A stretch of DNA of 42,744 bases, taken from the NCBI GenBank assembly GCA_021816455.1, contig JAKAXU010000026.1, positions 1 to 42,744 of the forward strand, written 5' to 3'. Shown here piece by piece: positions 16,124 to 28,081 of this stretch. The notes under the pieces were generated by a model that did not search any database, had not been told where the DNA came from, and saw nothing but the letters and a program-made list of their open reading frames with translations. Every line of letters begins with the position of its first letter. Within the stretch, counting starts at the first letter, position 1. A program made the translations under genes and the position numbers. This DNA is from Acidobacteriota bacterium (GTDB lineage: Bacteria; Acidobacteriota; Terriglobia; Terriglobales; Acidobacteriaceae).

Positions 16124-17232
16124 CGATAGGTCACCCGCCGGTCGCCGCGAATCACCTCGCCGATCCGGTAGTACGGCTCGTTCATGCGCTCAAGCAGGGC
16201 CGTGGCTCGGCGCAGTTTTTCCGCGGGCACGACGACGATCAGCCCGATGCCCATGTTGAAGGTGCGCATCATCTCGTCTTCCGGGACGTGACCCAGTTCC
16301 CGCAGGTGCTCGAAGACGGCGAGCACAGGCCAGGAGCCGCGTCGAATCTCCGCGGCCGTGCCTTTGGGCAGAATGCGTGGAAGATTCTCCGTGATGCCGC
16401 CGCCGGTAATGTGGGCCATGCCGCTGGCCAGCCCGGCCTGGGTGAGTTTTTGCAGGACGGGCAGATAGCTGCGGTGGGTAGCCATCAGCACCTCCGCGGC
16501 GCGGCCGCCGATGGCGCGGACCTGCTGCCTGGGCCTGTAACCGGCCACCTTGAAGAAGAGTTTCCGCGCTAGCGAGTAGCCGTTGGTGTGCAGTCCGGTC
16601 GAGGGCAATCCGAGCAGCGCATCGCCGGGGCGGATCGAGGCGCCTGTGATCATCTTCGCGCGCTCGACCACGCCGACGATGAATCCGGCCAGATCGTATT
16701 CGCCGTCCTGATAGAAGCCCGGCATCTGGGCGGTTTCACCGCCGATGAGCGCGCAGCCGTTGGCCTTGCAGGCAGTCGCCAGCCCCTCCACCACCTGCTC
16801 CAGCACAGTCGACTTCAGCCTGCCGCTTGCCAGGTAGTCGAGAAAAAATAAGGGCGTCGCGCCCTGCACGGCGATGTCGTTGACGCAGTGATGGACGAGG
16901 TCCGCGCCGACGGTGGTGTGGATGCCGAGCTGAAAGGCCAGCTTGAGCTTGGTGCCGACGCCGTCAGCGGAGCTGACCAGCACCGGCTCGGTCCACTTGC
17001 GGCGGTCGAGCTGAAAGAGCGCGCCAAAGCCGCCGACGCCGGCCAGCACATTGCGGTTCAGCGTGGAAGCGGCCAGCGCTTTGATGCGGTCCTTAGCGCG
17101 GTCGCCAGAGCGGATATCCACGCCCGCATCGGCGTAGCGGATGGGTTTTGCGGCTGGACGAGCGACGCGGGTTCGTGCTGACGAAGCTCCGGTGGAGCGG
17201 GTGGCGGAGGTTTTTGTTTTCGATTGCGGCAT
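16120..17232 (-). CDS. purM: phosphoribosylformylglycinamidine cyclo-ligase PurM
   Basis: A 370-aa AIR synthetase, closing the imidazole ring in purine synthesis with ATP. Family landmarks are YADAGVDI, SSADGVGTKLKLAF, GADLVHHCVNDI, GCALIGGETAQMPGFY, STGLHTNGYSLAR and HITGGGITENLPRIL. The ATG at 17232 is preferred over an in-frame TTG at 17241. About 30 basic Ser/Thr/Arg/Lys-rich residues precede the usual PurM start and look disordered. It is followed by purN with a four-base overlap; purN is the next step's partner in the same pathway. Confidence 0.95.
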   Translation of the reverse strand: MPQSKTKTSATRSTGASSARTRVARPAAKPIRYADAGVDIRSGDRAKDRIKALAASTLNRNVLAGVGGFGALFQLDRRKWTEPVLVSSADGVGTKLKLAFQLGIHTTVGADLVHHCVNDIAVQGATPLFFLDYLASGRLKSTVLEQVVEGLATACKANGCALIGGETAQMPGFYQDGEYDLAGFIVGVVERAKMITGASIRPGDALLGLPSTGLHTNGYSLARKLFFKVAGYRPRQQVRAIGGRAAEVLMATHRSYLPVLQKLTQAGLASGMAHITGGGITENLPRILPKGTAAEIRRGSWPVLAVFEHLRELGHVPEDEMMRTFNMGIGLIVVVPAEKLRRATALLERMNEPYYRIGEVIRGDRRVTYR

Positions 17233-17358
17233 CGCTTTCAACAGTGCTTCTTTCGCGGGAGTTGGCTGGCGTCCGAAAGCTCGATTCTAGCAGGCGATCG
17301 CTGCTTTGCGGGCTGGCTGGAGTCCGCGCCGGAGATGCAGCGCCGACTACACGCGCTC

Positions 17359-17889
17359 TCAGTTCAGGAAGTGCTGGCGATACTCGGACGGCGGCAGCGG
17401 GCAGGCGTCATAGCGGCGAGCGAGTCGGTAGCGCAGGCGAGCGAAGGCGCGATATGCAAGGTCGCGCAGTGGTCGCGGGATGAGGCGGGCAAACGCGGCA
17501 AGCTGGGGCCAGGGCGGGTTGAGTTCGCCGAGGCAGGCGAGCACGGCATCCGAGCGCACGAGGAGGCGCATAAGCGGGCGTACGAGCGGGCGAGGCGGCA
17601 GCCCGGCAACAGGTGCGGGCGTGGGCGCGACAACCATGGGTGCGAGAAGCGTGGGCGCGAGAACCATGGGCGCGAGAACCAGGATCGTGGCGGGAGTAAC
17701 GGAAAGGCACGGTTCTGCGCCGACCGCGGCGAGCAGCTCGACGACTGTGGGGGACTCCGAGGCGAGGAAGCGCAGGCGATCGCGTCGATCACGGCGCAGG
17801 AGCCAGCGCACCGAAGCGTGGCAGAGGGCGCAGCGTCCGTCGAAGACCACCAGCAGGCGGTCTTCGATCTGTTCCGCCAGAGGGTTCAT
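17359..17889 (-). CDS. DCC family thiol-oxidoreductase-like protein (DUF393)
   Basis: About 176 aa from the ATG at 17889 (GAAGAAG just upstream); a GTG at 17919 would add ten residues. The family signature DGRCALCHASVRWLLRRD carries a CxxC-like pair (Cys-Ala-Leu-Cys), followed downstream by SDAVLACLGEL, ARLIPRPLRDLAYRAFARLR and a late Cys in YDACPLPP. Such proteins are thought to be thioredoxin-fold oxidoreductases; the substrate is unknown. The protein is some 30 residues longer than usual because a Leu-Ala-Pro repeat and a Pro/Arg-rich stretch interrupt the domain between LSVTPATI and SDAVL; this is coded by a tandem DNA repeat. Confidence 0.78.
   Translation of the reverse strand: MNPLAEQIEDRLLVVFDGRCALCHASVRWLLRRDRRDRLRFLASESPTVVELLAAVGAEPCLSVTPATILVLAPMVLAPTLLAPMVVAPTPAPVAGLPPRPLVRPLMRLLVRSDAVLACLGELNPPWPQLAAFARLIPRPLRDLAYRAFARLRYRLARRYDACPLPPSEYRQHFLN
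17621..17680 (+). repeat. two tandem 30-bp units inside the DCC gene
   Basis: Bases 17621-17650 and 17651-17680 match at 27 of 30 positions, and each is itself two related 15-bp halves. Read on the minus strand they code two in-frame ten-residue units, LVLAPMVLAP and TLLAPMVVAP. Confidence 0.85.
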
Positions 17890-18051
17890 CTTCTTCAGGA
17901 TGGCCGGGGCGGCGGGCACGATGCAATTTCAGCGGGGAGCATCTTACGTGGGGTGCAATTTCAGACCGAGCGTGCCGACTGCGTTCGCAGTGCGAAAAGG
18001 CAGGCGTAGCGCGCCCCTATACTGAAGTCGAAGCAGGAGTGAGAGGCCTTG

Positions 18052-19344
18052 ATGACCATGTTGCATGATGAATCCGAACGGCTGCGCGAGCGCGCGGAGC
18101 GGCTGTTTCCCGGCGGCGTAAATTCGCCGGTGCGCGCCTTTCGCGCAGTGGGCGGCCAGCCACCGTTTGTGGCCCGGGCTGAGGGCGCGTATCTGTTCGA
18201 CGCCGACGGCAACCGTTACATCGACTACTTTGGCTCGTGGGGGCCGATGATTCTGGGCCACGCTTTTCCGTCAGTGGTGGAGGCGATTGTCCGTGCGGCG
18301 CGGGACTCGGCGAGCTTTGGCGCATCGACGGCCGTCGAAGGCGACCTGGCCGAGCGCGTGATGGCGGTCTATCCGGGCATCGAGCGGCTGCGTTTTGTCA
18401 GCTCCGGCACGGAAGCGACGATGTCGGCAATCCGGCTGGCGCGCGCAGCGACGGGGCGCAGGCGGATCATCAAGTTTGAAGGTTGCTATCACGGCCACGC
18501 CGATGGCCTGCTGGTGAAGGCTGGCTCGGGCGTTGCCACGTTGGGCATTCCCGGCTCTGCGGGCGTGCCGGAGGAGATTGCCAGCCTGACGCTGGCGCTG
18601 CCGTACAACGACCTGGCCGCAGTGGAGGCAGCCTTTGCAAGCTACCCCGACGAGATCGCCGCCATCATTCTGGAGCCGGTGGTGGGGAACGCCGGCTGCA
18701 TTCCGCCCGCTGAAGGATATCTGGCCGGGCTGCGGTGCATCACAAACGAGCACGGCGCGCTGCTGATTGTGGACGAGGTGATGACGGGCTTTCGGCTGGC
18801 GCCGGGTGGTGCGACGGAGCTGTACGGGATCGATGCGGACCTCATCACGCTGGGCAAGATTCTGGGCGGCGGGCTGCCGTGCGGAGCCTTCGGTGGTCGG
18901 CGCGGCCGGATGGACCTGCTGGCTCCTCTGGGGCCGGTCTATCAGGCGGGCACGCTGAGCGGCAATCCACTGGCGATGGCCGCCGGCTGCGCCACGCTGG
19001 ACTATCTGGCCATGCATCGCGAGACGATCTATCCGGAGCTTGAGGCAAGCGCAAAAGCTGTGGCGGAGGGTGTGGCGCAGGCCGCGCGCGAGGCAGGGGT
19101 CACAGTCACGGTGAACCGTGTGGGATCGATGTGGACGTGGTTTTTCACGGCAGAGGCGGTGACGAATTACGAGCAGGCGGCGCGGAGCGATACGGCGAGC
19201 TTTGGACGTTTTCACCGGGCGATGCTCGAGCGTGGCGTCTGGCTGCCTCCGTCGCAGTTTGAGGCGCTCTTTCTGAGCCTGGCACATGGACCGGTCGAGG
19301 TGGAAGCGACGATTGCCGCCGCACGCGCTGTCTTTGCCGGATGA
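18052..19344 (+). CDS. hemL: glutamate-1-semialdehyde 2,1-aminomutase HemL
   Basis: A 430-aa PLP enzyme making 5-aminolevulinate from glutamate-1-semialdehyde in the C5 haem pathway. The N-terminus [15 protein letters not shown] is typical; [37 protein letters not shown] and DEVMTGFR are the cofactor and substrate regions, and Lys269 in [16 protein letters not shown] forms the Schiff base. The ATG at 18052 has GAGAGG five bases upstream and a further AGGAG; an in-frame TTG three bases earlier is less likely. It is transcribed alone, divergent from the DCC gene. Confidence 0.96.
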   Translation: MTMLHDESERLRERAERLFPGGVNSPVRAFRAVGGQPPFVARAEGAYLFDADGNRYIDYFGSWGPMILGHAFPSVVEAIVRAARDSASFGASTAVEGDLAERVMAVYPGIERLRFVSSGTEATMSAIRLARAATGRRRIIKFEGCYHGHADGLLVKAGSGVATLGIPGSAGVPEEIASLTLALPYNDLAAVEAAFASYPDEIAAIILEPVVGNAGCIPPAEGYLAGLRCITNEHGALLIVDEVMTGFRLAPGGATELYGIDADLITLGKILGGGLPCGAFGGRRGRMDLLAPLGPVYQAGTLSGNPLAMAAGCATLDYLAMHRETIYPELEASAKAVAEGVAQAAREAGVTVTVNRVGSMWTWFFTAEAVTNYEQAARSDTASFGRFHRAMLERGVWLPPSQFEALFLSLAHGPVEVEATIAAARAVFAG

Positions 19345-19388
19345 GGCAGGCAGGCCTGAGCCGGAGGGCTGAGTCGGAATGCTGAGCC

Positions 19389-20810
19389 TCAGGGTAGCGA
19401 GACAGTGGTGAAGATGCGCTGGATCTCCCCGCCGATGGCGCTGTAGAGAGCGAAGCTGCGCTGATGGTCGCCGATACGCTCGAAGAGCAGCTCGGCGCGA
19501 TTGTCTCCCATGGCATCTACGGCGTCGATGAGGCGCAGGCGCGGGGTCTCGTCCAGATGCGCTGCGTCGGTGACGACACGCTTGAGGAGGATGGGATTGC
19601 CGTAGAGGTCAGGCTGGGCGATGAGGGTGACAAAGCGCTCGGGTGGCGGCGGAATCGGCTGGCCGTTGGCGTCAAGCGTGGGAGCATCGGGCGGAGGGGT
19701 GCTGGCGCTGAAGACCATCGTTGGCGCGGCTCCGTATTCGAGTTCAAAGCTGCGGAAGGATTCGTTGGCCAGACGCATGGGCGGAGCAAGCGGCGTGAGG
19801 GAGTGTGGCTGGGAAGTGCGGGTTTTTCCTTTGGGCGCTGTCGCTGGAGCAGGCCGTGCAGGCGGGGTGAGCGCGGCGCGGGCAAAGGCTTCAAGGGCGC
19901 GCCGTGCGTTGGCTTCGTCGAAGGGACTGGGCCAGCTATAGGTCCAGGGATGGGGCATGGCGGTGGTGGGATCGGAGACGGCTACCATCTGCTGCATCCG
20001 CGGAGGGTTGCCCTTGAGTTCAAGGTCTGCCGTGGCGAGGCTTTTGGGCTTGCCATAGGTGAGGCGCGGGCGGTTGGGATCGGGCAGGTTGGGGCCGGTT
20101 TCCCGTGAGGGACAGCTGCTGGCTGTGGTGGTGGCGGGCGGCAGGTGATGGAGGGTGGGCCGGTCGGGATCGACGGGGCCGGTGCCGCCGGGCTGCGTGG
20201 CCGGAGTGGTGGAATCGGCGGCGTCGACGCGTCGACGCAGAGTGGGCCGGTTGGGATCGACGGGGCCTGTGCCGCCGGAGGTGGAAGGAGCCGTCGCGGA
20301 GGAGTCGCTGCCTTTAGGGTGTTTGCGGAGCAGGACCGGCTCGTCCTCGTTGAGGCCGGTGACGGTGAGTCCGCTGGTGTTAAAGGTGGGTGGAGCGGGC
20401 TTGGGCAGCGGCTTCCAGGCACCGTAGCCGAGCCAGGAGTTGAATTCGCCGACCTGGTTGTGTCCTGCGGAATAGAGGTCGAAGATGCCGACGGGTTTGC
20501 CGGCGGATTGCAGCTCGTACTCGACGCCGTTCTGGAGAGCGAGCGGTTGGGGCTGGCTCAGGTAGAGAGTGCCGTCGTGGAGGCGGTCGCCGTCGTAGAC
20601 GGTGATGGGGATGAGGCGGCTGGCGGAGGGTTTGCCGGGCGAGCCGGTCCACTCCAGCACGGCGACGGCGCGCAGTGTGGAGCCTTTTTTCGGCTGGCTG
20701 GTATTGATGTGGCCGGGGTATTGGGCGCGGGCCGTTGGCGCGGCAATGAGCGCTGCGACGGCAAGCAGGCAGGCGGCAAGCGGCGGGGCGGCGACCCGTG
20801 TGCGTGCCAT
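19389..20810 (-). CDS. secreted protein with repeated GPVDPDRPTL motif, function unknown
   Basis: A 473-aa exported protein that I cannot place in a named family. The start is the ATG at 20810, followed by a clear signal peptide (PPLAACLLAVAALIAAPTARAQ). Residues 31-135 form a beta-rich domain (LRAVAVLEWTG, RLIPITVYDGDRLHDG, NGVEYELQSAGKPVGIFDLY). Then come three copies of a TGPVDPNRPTL-like motif near residues 181-191, 210-220 and 238-250. A second globular region runs from about 280 to the end, including FDEANARRALEAFARAAL and ELLFERIGDHQRSFALY. The gene converges on hemL (44 bp) and is divergent from bcp. The frame extends upstream to 21014, but that part overlaps bcp antisense and is not credited. 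Confidence 0.72.
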   Translation of the reverse strand: MARTRVAAPPLAACLLAVAALIAAPTARAQYPGHINTSQPKKGSTLRAVAVLEWTGSPGKPSASRLIPITVYDGDRLHDGTLYLSQPQPLALQNGVEYELQSAGKPVGIFDLYSAGHNQVGEFNSWLGYGAWKPLPKPAPPTFNTSGLTVTGLNEDEPVLLRKHPKGSDSSATAPSTSGGTGPVDPNRPTLRRRVDAADSTTPATQPGGTGPVDPDRPTLHHLPPATTTASSCPSRETGPNLPDPNRPRLTYGKPKSLATADLELKGNPPRMQQMVAVSDPTTAMPHPWTYSWPSPFDEANARRALEAFARAALTPPARPAPATAPKGKTRTSQPHSLTPLAPPMRLANESFRSFELEYGAAPTMVFSASTPPPDAPTLDANGQPIPPPPERFVTLIAQPDLYGNPILLKRVVTDAAHLDETPRLRLIDAVDAMGDNRAELLFERIGDHQRSFALYSAIGGEIQRIFTTVSLP

Positions 20811-20952
20811 GGAAGTGGTGGCGCGGGGAGCGGTGTGCAGATGGCAGGTTGCGCGGGTATGCTGAAGTTGCCCGGAGGCGCGGGAAACCGAGCGGAGCCG
20901 CGCGCCAAATCCCAAGACGAGCTTTGACCCGTGGCCTAGCGAGGAACTCACG

Positions 20953-21408
20953 ATGGAACTGAACGAGAAAGTCGCCAACTTCACTCTCCAGGACGACCAG
21001 GAACAGACGGTCAACCTGACCGACTTCGCCGGAAAACCGGTTGTACTCTTCTTTTATCCCAAAGCGGACACGCCTGGCTGCACGATCGAAGCCTGCGGCT
21101 TTCGAGATACCTTCACGCAACTGCAGGCGGCGGGAGCGGTGGTGCTGGGAATCTCGCGCGATACGCCGAAGGCGCAGAGAAAGTTTCGGGAAAAGTTCAA
21201 CCTGCCGTATCCGCTTCTCGCGGATGTAGACGAGAAAGTCTGCAATCAGTTTGGCGTGCTCAAGGAAAAGAACATGTATGGCAAGAAGGTGTGGGGCATC
21301 GAGCGAACGACGTTTGTGATCGGCCCGGACCAGACGCTTGTGAAAATCTTCCCCAAGGTGAAGCCGGAGGGTCACGCCGAAGAAGTGCTGGCCGCGCTGA
21401 AAGGCTGA
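20953..21408 (+). CDS. bcp: thioredoxin-dependent peroxiredoxin Bcp
   Basis: A 151-aa AhpC/TSA-fold peroxidase of the Bcp (PrxQ) branch that reduces hydrogen and organic peroxides with thioredoxin. Peroxidatic Cys43 lies in YPKADTPGCT and the resolving Cys48 five residues later (PGCTIEACGFRD), the atypical two-Cys pattern. WGIERTTFVIGPD and the C-terminal VLAAL fit. The ATG follows GAGGAACTCACG, giving a usable ribosome site. It stands 64 bp before ligA and may share its transcript. Confidence 0.94.
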   Translation: MELNEKVANFTLQDDQEQTVNLTDFAGKPVVLFFYPKADTPGCTIEACGFRDTFTQLQAAGAVVLGISRDTPKAQRKFREKFNLPYPLLADVDEKVCNQFGVLKEKNMYGKKVWGIERTTFVIGPDQTLVKIFPKVKPEGHAEEVLAALKG

Positions 21409-21448
21409 GCGCGTGGTGCTGGAAACGCTTTGCAGACGACACGCATGA

Positions 21449-23545
<2,097 letters not shown>

Positions 23546-23554
23546 GCCGCTCTT

Positions 23555-24175
23555 TCAGTAGAAGAGGTATTTGCGCCAGCGGTCGTCGCTGCGGCCCAGC
23601 ATGCGCATGATCTGGCGGCTGGTGTGGAGGCTGAAGGGGCGCGGCTCGCGGAGAAGCTGCATGTCGTCGATCTCGGTGAGCAGGCGGTTGCCCTTGTGGC
23701 GGTTGCAGGCATGGCAGCAGGCGACGAGATTTTCCCAGGTGGAGCTGCCGCCGCGGGAGCGCGGAACGACATGATCGAGCGTGAGTTCGTTGGGAGGCAG
23801 CACGACGGCACAGTACTGGCAGGTATTGCGGTCGCGGAGCAGGATGTTTTTGCGAGAGAGAGCGCGGGTCTGGTGAGGGATGCGGCGATACTCCAGCAGG
23901 CGAATGACCGAGGGCATGGCCATGCGGCTGCGCTGGGCGTGCAGCAGGATGCCGTGTTCTTCTTCGGTGCGCGCGATGCCCTTGAGCACCAGGACGAGAG
24001 CGCGGCGCGCGCCGCAGATGTTGATCGGCTCATAGGAAGCGTTGAGAACCAGGACGGGCATTTGCAGGATCTGGCCGGAGTTCGTCCAGCTTTGGCCCTC
24101 CGGATGCACAACACGAGCGGCTTTTGCGAGCGACTTTTGCTTGCGGGCGTGGATCATGGCTTTACCAAGCGACAT
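23555..24175 (-). CDS. HNH endonuclease family protein
   Basis: A 206-aa HNH-fold protein. The start is the ATG at 24175 with GAGGAG upstream; the frame is open further up, but that part is Ser/Arg/Pro-rich and not credited. The first 100 residues form the companion domain often seen in this family ([20 protein letters not shown]). The nuclease core is [20 protein letters not shown], then [20 protein letters not shown], with two zinc-binding cysteine pairs and the central Asp-His. Whether it acts in repair, defence or another role cannot be told; no restriction or phage genes adjoin it. Confidence 0.85.
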   Translation of the reverse strand: MSLGKAMIHARKQKSLAKAARVVHPEGQSWTNSGQILQMPVLVLNASYEPINICGARRALVLVLKGIARTEEEHGILLHAQRSRMAMPSVIRLLEYRRIPHQTRALSRKNILLRDRNTCQYCAVVLPPNELTLDHVVPRSRGGSSTWENLVACCHACNRHKGNRLLTEIDDMQLLREPRPFSLHTSRQIMRMLGRSDDRWRKYLFY

Positions 24176-24275
24176 CGGAATCTCCTCGTCAAAGTGGGTC
24201 GTCAGCGTGTGGTCGTCGGTGGGTGGAATCTCTCCCGTTCGGTGGTTTCGGACTGTGCCTGCGCACAGGGTTGGT

Positions 24276-25316
24276 TTATGTGGGGTGGGGCGATGCCGTG
24301 GCGAACGATGGCTCGCTCGACGGTGGCTCTTCGCCGAAGGCAAAAGGAATATCCTGTTCGTCGCCGAGACGGGTTTGCCCTTTGAGGCAGGATATCTGAG
24401 CGCGTGCGAGTGCGGCGACGTAGACGGTGGAGGCTCCGGCATCGAGCAGGGATTGAGCGCAGGCGCGTGCAGTGGCGCCGGTGGTCACGATGTCGTCGAT
24501 GAGCAGGACGGTGCGGCCTGCGACATCCTGCGGACGCGAGACGTGGAAGGCCTGATCGAGGTTGAGGCGGCGCTCGTCCAGGGTGAGCGAAGCCTGCGGG
24601 CTGGTCTGGCGCTGGCGGACCAGCGAAGCGGGCGAGAGTTGCAGGCGCCAGTCCGGATGGGTGCGGCGTAGATCGCGCAACGCCGAGGCTGCCAGCAGAC
24701 GTGCCTGGTTGAATCCGCGATTGCGCTGGCGGCGCGGGTGCAGCGGGACGGGAATGACGAGCATCGATTGCGGCGTTTCCGGGGCAAGGGTGCGGATAGC
24801 GTCGGCGAGCATGCGGCCAAGTGGCTGGCTGATGGAGTGAATCCGGGTGTACTTCAGGGCATGAATGGCGAGACGCAGTTCGCTGGAATAGGTGGCGTGG
24901 GTGACGACGCGAGCAAAGGGCGTCGGCGCGGCATGGCAGGCACTGCAGAGAAGGTCGTCCGGTGCGTCGGAATTGGCGTGCGGCGGAGGAAGAGGGTCAA
25001 CGCTGAGCAGCGCCGCACCGCAACAGGAGCAGGCAGCACATGCCGAAGATGCGCTGCGAATCGCGGCCCAGCAGGCGTCACAGACCGGAGCTGCGGAAAG
25101 ACGAAGAAGCGGCTGATTGCAAAGGCGGCAGAAGTCCGGTGCGAGTACGGTGGAGAGCGAGGAGAGCAGGAGACGGGTGGTCGAGGAAAGTGAGCGGCGA
25201 AAGGAAGTTGCGGAGAGAGAAACAGCGGGCGTAGCGATCGATACGGCTTCCGCGTGGAAGCGGTGATTGGGCGGGATCGGTTCGAGACGAGGTCTGCTAC
25301 TGAATTCGCACCTCAC
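24276..25316 (-). CDS. comF: ComF family phosphoribosyltransferase-like protein
   Basis: A ComF-type protein, linked in other bacteria to DNA uptake. A four-cysteine zinc finger is built from CRLCNQPLL and VCDACW, with a further Cys cluster ([16 protein letters not shown]). The C-terminal PRTase domain has [20 protein letters not shown] and the PRPP loop [14 protein letters not shown]. The start is uncertain: the frame is open to an ATG at 25481, but that would put 117 residues before the zinc finger and leave almost no room for the divergent OPT promoter. The GTG at 25316 (346 aa) is offered; an even later start is possible. The last 40 residues are a low-complexity tail. Confidence 0.8.
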   Translation of the reverse strand: MRCEFSSRPRLEPIPPNHRFHAEAVSIATPAVSLSATSFRRSLSSTTRLLLSSLSTVLAPDFCRLCNQPLLRLSAAPVCDACWAAIRSASSACAACSCCGAALLSVDPLPPPHANSDAPDDLLCSACHAAPTPFARVVTHATYSSELRLAIHALKYTRIHSISQPLGRMLADAIRTLAPETPQSMLVIPVPLHPRRQRNRGFNQARLLAASALRDLRRTHPDWRLQLSPASLVRQRQTSPQASLTLDERRLNLDQAFHVSRPQDVAGRTVLLIDDIVTTGATARACAQSLLDAGASTVYVAALARAQISCLKGQTRLGDEQDIPFAFGEEPPSSEPSFATASPHPT

Positions 25317-25528
25317 AAACCTGAGTTGAATGAGAGCCGCCAGAAACTTGCAAGGCAACCGTCGCCACCAGTATAAGCAGAGCGCGGAGAAGAAATCTAT
25401 CCTGAAATGACCGGAGCAGGCGAAGTTTCGCCGGTTTTCTTCCGGCCCCCGGGCGCGATTCACGCCGGAACGGGGAATCATCTATAGTCGCAGTACTGGA
25501 AATGGCGCCCAATCGGGGAGGGTTGATC

Positions 25529-27715
25529 GTGTCTTCATTTCGTCCGTATGTTTCTGCGGAGCAATCGCCTGCGGAGTTCACGTTTCGTGCGCTGGTGCTG
25601 GGGTCAATCTTCGGGATCATCTTCGGCGCTGTGACGGTGTATGTGGGACTGCGCGCAGGTCTTACGGTGGCGGCGTCGATTCCGATCTCGGTGCTGTCGA
25701 TCAGCATTCTGAGGGTCTTCGGACGCTCGTCGATTCTGGAAAACAACATAGTGCAGACGACGGGCAACGCGGGCCAGTCGATCGCCTCCGGAGTGATCTT
25801 CACGCTGCCGGCGCTGATCTTTCTGGGCTTCGATCTGGAGTACACGCGCATCTTTATGCTGGCGCTGGTGGGCGGATGGCTGGGTGTTCTGTTCATGATC
25901 CCGCTCAGGCGACAGTTGATTGTGGAGGAGCACGAGACGCTGACGTATCCGGAGGGGACGGCGTGCGCAGATGTGCTGATTGCGGGGGATCGCGGCGGGT
26001 CGTTTGCCAGCCGAGTCTTCTTCGGGCTGGGACTGGGTGGGCTTTATACGCTCTTCCAGAACGACAACCTGCTGGCGGCCTGGCCTGCGACGCCGAACTA
26101 TGAGCCGGATCTGGGTGCGCAGCACATTCTGAAAGGCGCGGCGATTCGCGCCGATGTGACGCCGGAGTATCTGGGCGTGGGCTACATTATCGGACCGCGC
26201 GTGGCCGGCGTGCTGGTGGCTGGCGGGGCGATTTCCTGGCTGGTGCTGATGCCGCTGATCTCGTTCTTTGGCGGAGCGCTGCATCATCCGGTGTATCCGG
26301 GGACGCGGCTGATCGGTGAGATGAGTCCGAGCGATCTGTGGTCCACCTATATCCGGCCGATGGGTGCGGGTGCAGTGGCCGCAGCGGGGCTGATTACACT
26401 GCTCAAGACCATCCCGACCCTGGTGAGCGCACTGGCTGGCGGCGTTCGCTCGATGCGCGCGCGCAGTGCATCCGGCAGCAATGCCTCCGGACGCGCCGCG
26501 CGTACCGATGATGACCTGCCAATGAGCGTGGTGCTGGGCGGATCGCTCGTGCTCGTCGTCCTCATGTTCCTCTTTCTTCAGTTTCATCCCATACCGGGCG
26601 CGTATGTGGGAGTATGGGCGAATCTTGCGGCATCGCTGCTGGTTGTGGTCTTTGGATTTCTGTTTGTGACGGTCAGTTCGCGGATTGTGGGGATTGTGGG
26701 CAGCTCGGCGAGTCCTGTCTCTGGCATGACGATTGCGACGCTGATGGCAACGGCGGCGGTTTTTCTGCTGAAGGGATGGACGGCTCCGGCCTATGGAGCG
26801 CTGGCCATTACCGTGGGCGGAGCGGTGTGCATTGCTGCTTCAAACTCGGGCGATACGAGCCAGGATCTGAAGACGGGCTATCTGGTTGGTTCGACGCCGC
26901 GGCTACAACAGATTGCACTCATGATCGGGGTTTGCATCTCGACGGTGATTATCGGCTTCACGCTGACGGCGATGAATACGGCGTTCCAGGAATTTCGGCT
27001 GGCACCGCAGGTATGGGAGCTGTCTCAGCCGCATGCAGGTGTAACCGTTCAGGCAGGCGCACATGCTCCGGTGAATTTTACGACGACGGGAGCGGGCAGC
27101 GCGGTGCTGCACGGGAAGGATTTTCTGGTGCTGAATGCGATCGGTTCGCCGGTGCTGGCAGACGGAAAGTATCTGTATTCACCGAAGACGAAACGGATTG
27201 AGGTGCAGTGGATTCAGGGGATCGGCAGTGAGAAGGCTGCGGCACCGCAGGCCAGGTTGATGGCAACGGTCATCAACGGCATCCTGAGCCGGAAGCTGCC
27301 CTGGGGGCTGGTGCTGATGGGCGTCTCTCTGGTGATTGGCGTGGAGCTGTTGGGGGTTCGTTCGCTGACCTTTGCGGTGGGCGCGTACCTTTCGATTGGG
27401 ACGACGCTGGCGATCTTTGTAGGCGGCGTGATGCGCTGGATGGTGGACCGGGCGCTGGAAAAGACAGGCGAAGCTGCTGCATCCGAGAGCGAAGTCAGTC
27501 CTGGTTCGCTCTATGCCTCCGGGCTGATCGCTGCCGGCGGCATCATGGGCCTGGTCGGTGTGGCGATCAAGGCGTACGAATCGCTGAGCGGCAAGACGCT
27601 GCCGATTCAGCTTCCGCAGGATACGTGGATGCATCACGACTGGGTCTCGGTGGTCATGTTCGCCGCACTCGCGTATTCGCTCTACTACTTTGCACGCAAG
27701 CCGCTGAAGAAATAA
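25529..27715 (+). CDS. OPT family oligopeptide transporter
   Basis: A 728-aa inner-membrane transporter of the OPT family, which imports oligopeptides or metal chelates with protons. The start is the GTG at 25529, six bases after GGGGAGGG. About 14-16 hydrophobic helices are visible. Family landmarks are PAEFTFRALVLGSIFGIIFG at the N-terminus, ENNIVQTTGNAGQSIASG, and LTYPEGTACADVL. A soluble loop of about 80 residues (roughly 495-575) interrupts the helices in the second half. The substrate is unknown. It converges on a small gene with a six-base gap. Confidence 0.92.
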   Translation: MSSFRPYVSAEQSPAEFTFRALVLGSIFGIIFGAVTVYVGLRAGLTVAASIPISVLSISILRVFGRSSILENNIVQTTGNAGQSIASGVIFTLPALIFLGFDLEYTRIFMLALVGGWLGVLFMIPLRRQLIVEEHETLTYPEGTACADVLIAGDRGGSFASRVFFGLGLGGLYTLFQNDNLLAAWPATPNYEPDLGAQHILKGAAIRADVTPEYLGVGYIIGPRVAGVLVAGGAISWLVLMPLISFFGGALHHPVYPGTRLIGEMSPSDLWSTYIRPMGAGAVAAAGLITLLKTIPTLVSALAGGVRSMRARSASGSNASGRAARTDDDLPMSVVLGGSLVLVVLMFLFLQFHPIPGAYVGVWANLAASLLVVVFGFLFVTVSSRIVGIVGSSASPVSGMTIATLMATAAVFLLKGWTAPAYGALAITVGGAVCIAASNSGDTSQDLKTGYLVGSTPRLQQIALMIGVCISTVIIGFTLTAMNTAFQEFRLAPQVWELSQPHAGVTVQAGAHAPVNFTTTGAGSAVLHGKDFLVLNAIGSPVLADGKYLYSPKTKRIEVQWIQGIGSEKAAAPQARLMATVINGILSRKLPWGLVLMGVSLVIGVELLGVRSLTFAVGAYLSIGTTLAIFVGGVMRWMVDRALEKTGEAAASESEVSPGSLYASGLIAAGGIMGLVGVAIKAYESLSGKTLPIQLPQDTWMHHDWVSVVMFAALAYSLYYFARKPLKK

Positions 27716-27721
27716 TCTTTT

Positions 27722-28081
27722 TCATCCTCGTTGTGACGGCGAAGGGTGACGCCGTGCTTCTACATGTGGCGCAGGCGTTGCGCTGCGTCCAGTCCGCCGG
27801 GACTTTCCGGAGCGATGCGGATCGTCGGGATAGTCACGTTCCAGCGCAGTCAGCGCCTGGTGCGCGGCCACGTCGGCGGCGCGGTCATTGGTGGTGATTA
27901 CGCGAAAGTATGCGGTCCTGGCAGCATTCAGCTTCTGCGCGTTGAGATCGGAATTCTGCACGCGATTCATCGGGTTCACCGGTGGGGCTGCGACAGCCAG
28001 AAAGCATGAGGCGGTGGCAAAGAAGCAAAGCAAGACAGTGTGAACCAGACGATACGCAAATTCTGTTCCTGCGCTTTTCAT
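27722..28081 (-). CDS. small exported protein, unknown function, perhaps truncated
   Basis: About 119 aa from the ATG at 28081. A signal segment (LVHTVLLCFFATASCFLAVA) is followed by NPMNRVQNSDLNAQKLNAAR and helical sequence (AADVAAHQALTALERDYPDD) resembling the start of a helical-repeat protein. After DYPDDP the sequence turns into a basic, Arg/Ser/Pro-rich tail that does not look like a folded domain, so a frameshift or deletion is possible. No strong ribosome site is visible. Function unknown. Confidence 0.45.
   Translation of the reverse strand: MKSAGTEFAYRLVHTVLLCFFATASCFLAVAAPPVNPMNRVQNSDLNAQKLNAARTAYFRVITTNDRAADVAAHQALTALERDYPDDPHRSGKSRRTGRSATPAPHVEARRHPSPSQRG

Noticed and set aside
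17480..18025. Arg-rich plus-strand frame over the DCC gene
   Set aside because: Product of the tandem repeat and GC bias; the DCC signature on the other strand is decisive.
24183..24442. N-terminal extension of the HNH gene to 24442
   Set aside because: Ser/Pro/Arg/His-rich with no ribosome site; the ATG at 24175 has GAGGAG upstream and begins the conserved part.
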